Part shown: one piece after another, positions 60,401 to 64,000 of the stretch
Layout: each line of letters starts with the position of its first letter
Position numbering within the stretch: the first letter of the stretch is position 1
Source of the DNA: Larimichthys crocea
Taxonomy: Eukaryota; Chordata; Actinopteri; Sciaenidae
Assembly (NCBI RefSeq): GCF_000972845.2
Contig: NC_040011.1
Location: 23,673,062 to 23,737,061 of the forward strand
Reading direction: 5' to 3'
Length of the DNA stretch: 64,000 nucleotides
Position numbers and translations under genes: made by a program
Notes under the pieces: generated by a model
The model's database searches: none
What the model saw: the letters and a program-made list of their open reading frames with translations, nothing else
What the model was told of the DNA's origin: nothing

Positions 60401-60804
60401 TGATAAGGAGCTCCTAAAGTGTGCTTTCTCTCACCCCCAGACTGAAGGAGCCACAGAGAGCCCGGCGGTCAATGGTGAGCACTTTTACCCACTTTGAAAA
60501 AGTCGTGAGTGACATATTTAAAATACATACACTATATGAATTTTATTCAAAATAAAAGTTTGCTGTAGATTTTTAATCTAAAAACATTTCTGTTTTTATC
60601 AGACAAAGAGGGACTAAATGAAAACGATTCCTTGAAGTATGTCCCTGGAAAGGCACGATCCCACCATTTGGAAATGATGATGTCCACAGAGGAGCTTGAG
60701 GAGGAGCAGAGGTCAGTGAAACATAACAAGTTTGTGTTTTTTAAATCGTTTGTGTTGTTGGGGTTGTGCATTTCAGCTGCAGCGATCTGTGGTCGAGAAG
60801 TTAA
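57446..60804 (+). CDS. mxra7: MXRA7, matrix-remodelling-associated protein 7 (4 exons, about 200 aa)
   Basis: Small single-pass membrane protein of poorly known function. Exons: 57446-57697, 60261-60474, 60603-60711 and a short last exon from 60777 to the stop at 60802-60804. Residues 2-24 are a hydrophobic N-terminal anchor (FILSAAIFTLLAIVV). A variable, acidic and Ser/Pro-rich middle follows. The family signature is in exon 3: KYVPGKARSHHLEMMMSTEE then LEEEQ, closely like the human protein. The first three junctions keep phase (0, 1, 2). The last exon is uncertain: acceptors at 60776 and 60782 are both possible and give short tails ending SDLWSRS; reading through the exon 3 donor gives a different 43-residue tail. 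Intron 1 (2.56 kb) is largely dispersed repeat. Divergent from st6galnac1. Confidence 0.85.
57800..59830. repeat. mxra7: clustered, diverged copies of an 'agtaaaagt' dispersed repeat
   Basis: mxra7 intron 1 holds repeated blocks with 'ggtggaagaag', 'cctttacccgagtaaaac', 'cagtgttataat.ga', 'aaaaccat.cattaagagtaaaagtgctcat', 'gaggaagta' and 'catttaatagaaaacctgaatgtcc' at 57810, 57995, 58155-58210, 58340-58400, 58450-58540, 58630-58680, 58740-58800 and 59330. It looks like several nested or tandem insertions of one fish element. A copy of the 14346 family lies at 59510-59690. Confidence 0.6.
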
Positions 60805-61222
60805 GCCAGAATCGACTTTTGGAAAAAACGCAGCCTGACATCACACAGCAGCAGCCAATCAAGACCGGTCAAACCTCCACAGTCCGCCTGAAATGTCTCT
60901 GAAACTGAGACTCTCCAGGTGGATATATGGACTAAACTCTGATACTCTACCTGTTGTGTTCTGGTTTCTAAATCTGTGTCTGGCTAACAATTTGTGCTGC
61001 AAAATAGCGACATAAAGAAGTTTAAATTGGTTTGTGTTCGATGGCTGGAGAGAGAGAAAGCAAGCAGTGGTCGAGAGACATAGATAGTGAATGAGAGTGA
61101 GCGAGCAGCAGCCGGTTATTCAGCGAAAAATAAAAAGTTTTTTCCTGATACTTTCAACCAGGAGGAGGATTTCCTACGACCTGGCAACCCAAAACATTTT
61201 CTTCTTCTATTCATGGCTTATA

Positions 61223-61240
61223 AATAAAGACATGAATAAA
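61223..61240 (+). terminator. mxra7: candidate mxra7 polyadenylation signals (two AATAAA)
   Basis: Two overlapping-range hexamers 420 bases past the predicted stop codon. Assignment by position. Confidence 0.45.
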
Positions 61241-62699
61241 AAGGGATGTGTTGATTATTATTTACAGCCTAATGTTAAACTTTCAACACGCCATGGCAAG
61301 AGTTTTGTCCCTTCTGCCACAGCATGTGCTGAGAGCTACATATACGTTATATGGGTGAAAAAAATATGCTGTGTTGGATGCTTATTTTCGTGGTTATGGC
61401 GTGTTGTTTAATCTATCTATGTCCATATGTGAGACATTGTACAGACTGGGCCAACAAATCTATCTATCAATCTATCTATTAAATGAACTTCCCGTGTTTC
61501 CACGTAGCTGCTCTGCCTTCTGTCCTCTAATCTCCCCTACACTGTCTTCACGTGTGCTTGAGTGTTGTTGGCGTTTCACTCGGAGTGTTTAGCCGCTGTA
61601 TTACCCGTCCGTCCTCTTCAGGCTAGACTGAGTAAGGCGAGATTGAGTCTCTGCCAGGCATTAGCTGAAGGATGGATGACACGAGACTCAAAGGTGGGGG
61701 TCAGAAAATAAGAAACCGAGGACAGAGAAGTTTGTTTGGGTTTCTTTTGCCGTAATGTGTCTGCATGCCCTGCTTTTATCATTGCAGGAGACACTCCAGT
61801 GCAGACTTTATCTGTCTGTAAGACTGAAAAAGGAGCAAATGTGTGGTAAAGTATGAGCTATTCTCACCTGTTTATCTCAAAGGGAGTCACTTTCTGGCCA
61901 TTGAATGAAAAATATACATTTTTTTCCCAATGCAGTGATCAGCTTTTTATCCTCAAGTGGCCACGAAGCGACTGATGTAACTGTGCAGTGTTGCTCACCT
62001 GATCCCACATACCCTCCTCCCCTTCTATTGCCCCCATTATTCCACGTTAGATGTGTGAATCTCAGGTGTACCGACAGGTGTTGATTGTCGTCACCTCTGA
62101 CTGCAGATTGGTAGCTAATCCTCTGAGGACTCTCCTCTGTTTTGCCACAAGGAGGGGTCAGTGTAACGTAACACTGGGATCTGTGCTGACAGGGCAGTCA
62201 CTCCTAAAACTATTTAGTCACACGGGAACAGAGAGGGTAAACATTGGAGGTTTATGCCTTGATAAGAGAAATATATCTTATCGTAATATGTGGTAATTGA
62301 CATCAGGAGGATAGACAGGTGGGATGATATTGATGTCAGAGGATTTTATAACTATACAAAATAATTTAAAGTGATTCTCATTCTCAGTATATCAAAACAC
62401 AATAAAGTCCTGAGCTTTGTATTGTAGATAGTTTAAGTTGTCATCAATAAAATATACTTCATTATGTATATTATATCTAGAGTTTCTACTGTTGATCTAA
62501 AAAGTTGCAAAGCGGATTTATAGACTTTTGGAAACTGCAATGTACAGATTAAAATACTGTATCAGGTCTCGCTGCCACCGTGGGTTCACAACACAGACAC
62601 AGGAACGACAGTCCGGACAAATAACAATTACTTTTATTCAAACTTTCTGCAGACAAACATTTTAATACATTCCCTCAAGCTGGTGCATCCGGACAACAG

Positions 62700-63250
62700 T
62701 GCAAAAGATGCTGAAATCAGTATGGTTTATGTATTAGGTAGCATTGTGTACATGAGGTAGGTGGATATGACAGTATGAACAGCATACATAGGCTGTGTAT
62801 GAATGATGATATTTACATGTTTAATTTAGATTAGATTAGATTTAACTTTATTGTCATACACATAGTATAAGTACTGAGAGAACGAGTGCAGTGTACATAT
62901 GTTTAGGGATATATACACTTATAAACAGTGCAGATATAAATATAAATATGTTAGCAAGATTTATACAGTATGAATAGAGTGAGATGAATACACTAAGCTA
63001 TATGCAGCATGTGCAGCTGACTACAACAAACTGTACAGCAAAATTGCGCAATTGCTGGTATTAAGTGTAATTATACAGTGTGGGTTGATTAAGCTAAGGT
63101 ATGTATGGTATGAACAGTATTAACAGTAATTATATAGTGCGAGTGTAAGAACTAGTTATAAAACTGTTCGAACAAAAGAACAAAAACTAAATTTGAACAA
63201 TGACAGTAAATAATTTACAGGTACATTCGACGTCTGAGGCTCAGGGATTG
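62700..63250. repeat. dispersed repeat, long copy
   Basis: Contains gaggtaggtggatatgacagtatg (also near 13100) and 'actttattgtcatacacatagtataagtac' (head shared with 52541). This longer copy shows that the 13-kb and 52-kb fragments may belong to one family. Confidence 0.55.
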
Positions 63251-64000
63251 TTCCTGACAGTGTGTGTCTGTTCATGACTGTTCAGCAGAGGAAACCACAC
63301 ATCAAAAGTTACATAATGTCAGGATAAACAAACAGAAGAATACATTCAGAACATCGTCAAACCTCTTAATATCTATGTTTTCACTACAGACAAGACAGCA
63401 CATGATGTTTTTCAAAGGATTCAGATGCCTAAAAAACAAGATGAGACCAGACCAAGTAACAACAAGGGTGGGAGCTGCAATCACTCCAACTATTTAACTG
63501 ACATCAGGTCGTAGAATATATACATATATACATGTAGAAAACTCAATTATGGAGACAGATTCAGCTACTATTCTTCTATTTGTCTGTTGCTGTTTTTTTA
63601 CCCTGATATTCTGTGCGATTTTTGATGGTTAGTGATTTCCCTAACATGGTCCGTCATGTGATTCTGCACTAATCATGTGACTACTTGTCAACATGTATAA
63701 AAAAAAAAATTGAGCTCGACCGATATGTGATTTTTGAGGCCAATACAATTTTACAGGGGAAATAGTAATAGTCTTTGCCCAGCTCTGATTCTGGCGCAAC
63801 ACTGGCTCCTCTCCCCATCAGCATACGCCCACACCGTGGGCCTGAAAACCTCCTTATTTTGGTGTTCTAAAACACCTGTCGTACAAACATTAACACTACT
63901 CAGGTGCTCTGAACTCACGGTCCAGGCAGCCCGGCTAACAAACTGAGCTAACAGCAGCTATAGTTTACAGCAGTTTACTTTACTGTCCATTGGGAATCTC

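Larger units (their letters stand above)
60805..64000. other. mxra7 3' region and repeat-rich spacer to the window end
   Basis: Two AATAAA hexamers at 61223-61228 and 61235-61240 are candidate mxra7 polyadenylation signals. Beyond them: ATCT simple repeat (61445-61485), a dispersed element 62700-63250 with 'ttagattagatt..actttattgtcat' (62826) and words shared with 13022-13160, and a possible further repeat at 63700-63960. No coding exon recognised. Confidence 0.5.

Noticed and set aside
1..64000. CRISPR arrays, operons, phage or integrated viral genes
   Set aside because: No regularly spaced repeats with unique spacers, no reverse transcriptase, capsid or envelope frames; all sizeable open frames are explained by spliced vertebrate genes or repeats.

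Overview
The window is a piece of a ray-finned fish (teleost) nuclear chromosome. The reasons are multi-exon vertebrate genes with GT-AG introns, AT-rich introns and spacers, long CA/GT microsatellites, and many short dispersed repeats of kinds common in teleosts (tRNA-derived SINEs, foldback and hAT-type MITEs, short interspersed tails). No prokaryotic, phage or CRISPR features are seen. All gene models were built by hand from splice signals, reading phase and family resemblance. They are internally consistent (every junction keeps frame) but were not checked against transcripts.

Layout, left to right. (1) 228-5690 and 8386-13564, both minus strand: two complete tandem genes for Cys-loop ligand-gated channel subunits, 5-HT3-like/ZACN-like, of 492 and 456 residues. 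They share the same exon lengths and phases but have changed key ligand-binding residues. (2) 17780-40238, minus: complete 19-exon rnf157, a RING ubiquitin ligase related to mahogunin, 699 residues. (3) 41481-42451, plus: srsf2 (SC35), head to head with rnf157 across a 1.2-kb promoter region holding a perfect CRE, a CCAAT box, a YY1-like site and an E-box. It is followed by candidate noncoding 3' exons. (4) 42.5-50 kb: a repeat-rich spacer with a SINE and a 10-bp-flanked inverted-repeat element. (5) 50034-55375, minus: a 9-exon ST6GALNAC1/2-type sialyltransferase, best labelled st6galnac1, with MITEs in its introns. (6) 57446-60804, plus: mxra7, with a repeat-filled first intron. (7) 60.8-64 kb: mxra7 3' region and dispersed repeats.

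The genes are functionally unrelated to one another. What links them is conserved synteny: RNF157, SRSF2, ST6GALNAC1, MXRA7 and the channel gene ZACN all lie in human 17q25 (from memory). This raises the possibility that the two '5-HT3-like' genes are fish counterparts or relatives of ZACN rather than true serotonin receptors. It is the most interesting point in the window, because both proteins lack the loop-B tryptophan that binds serotonin.
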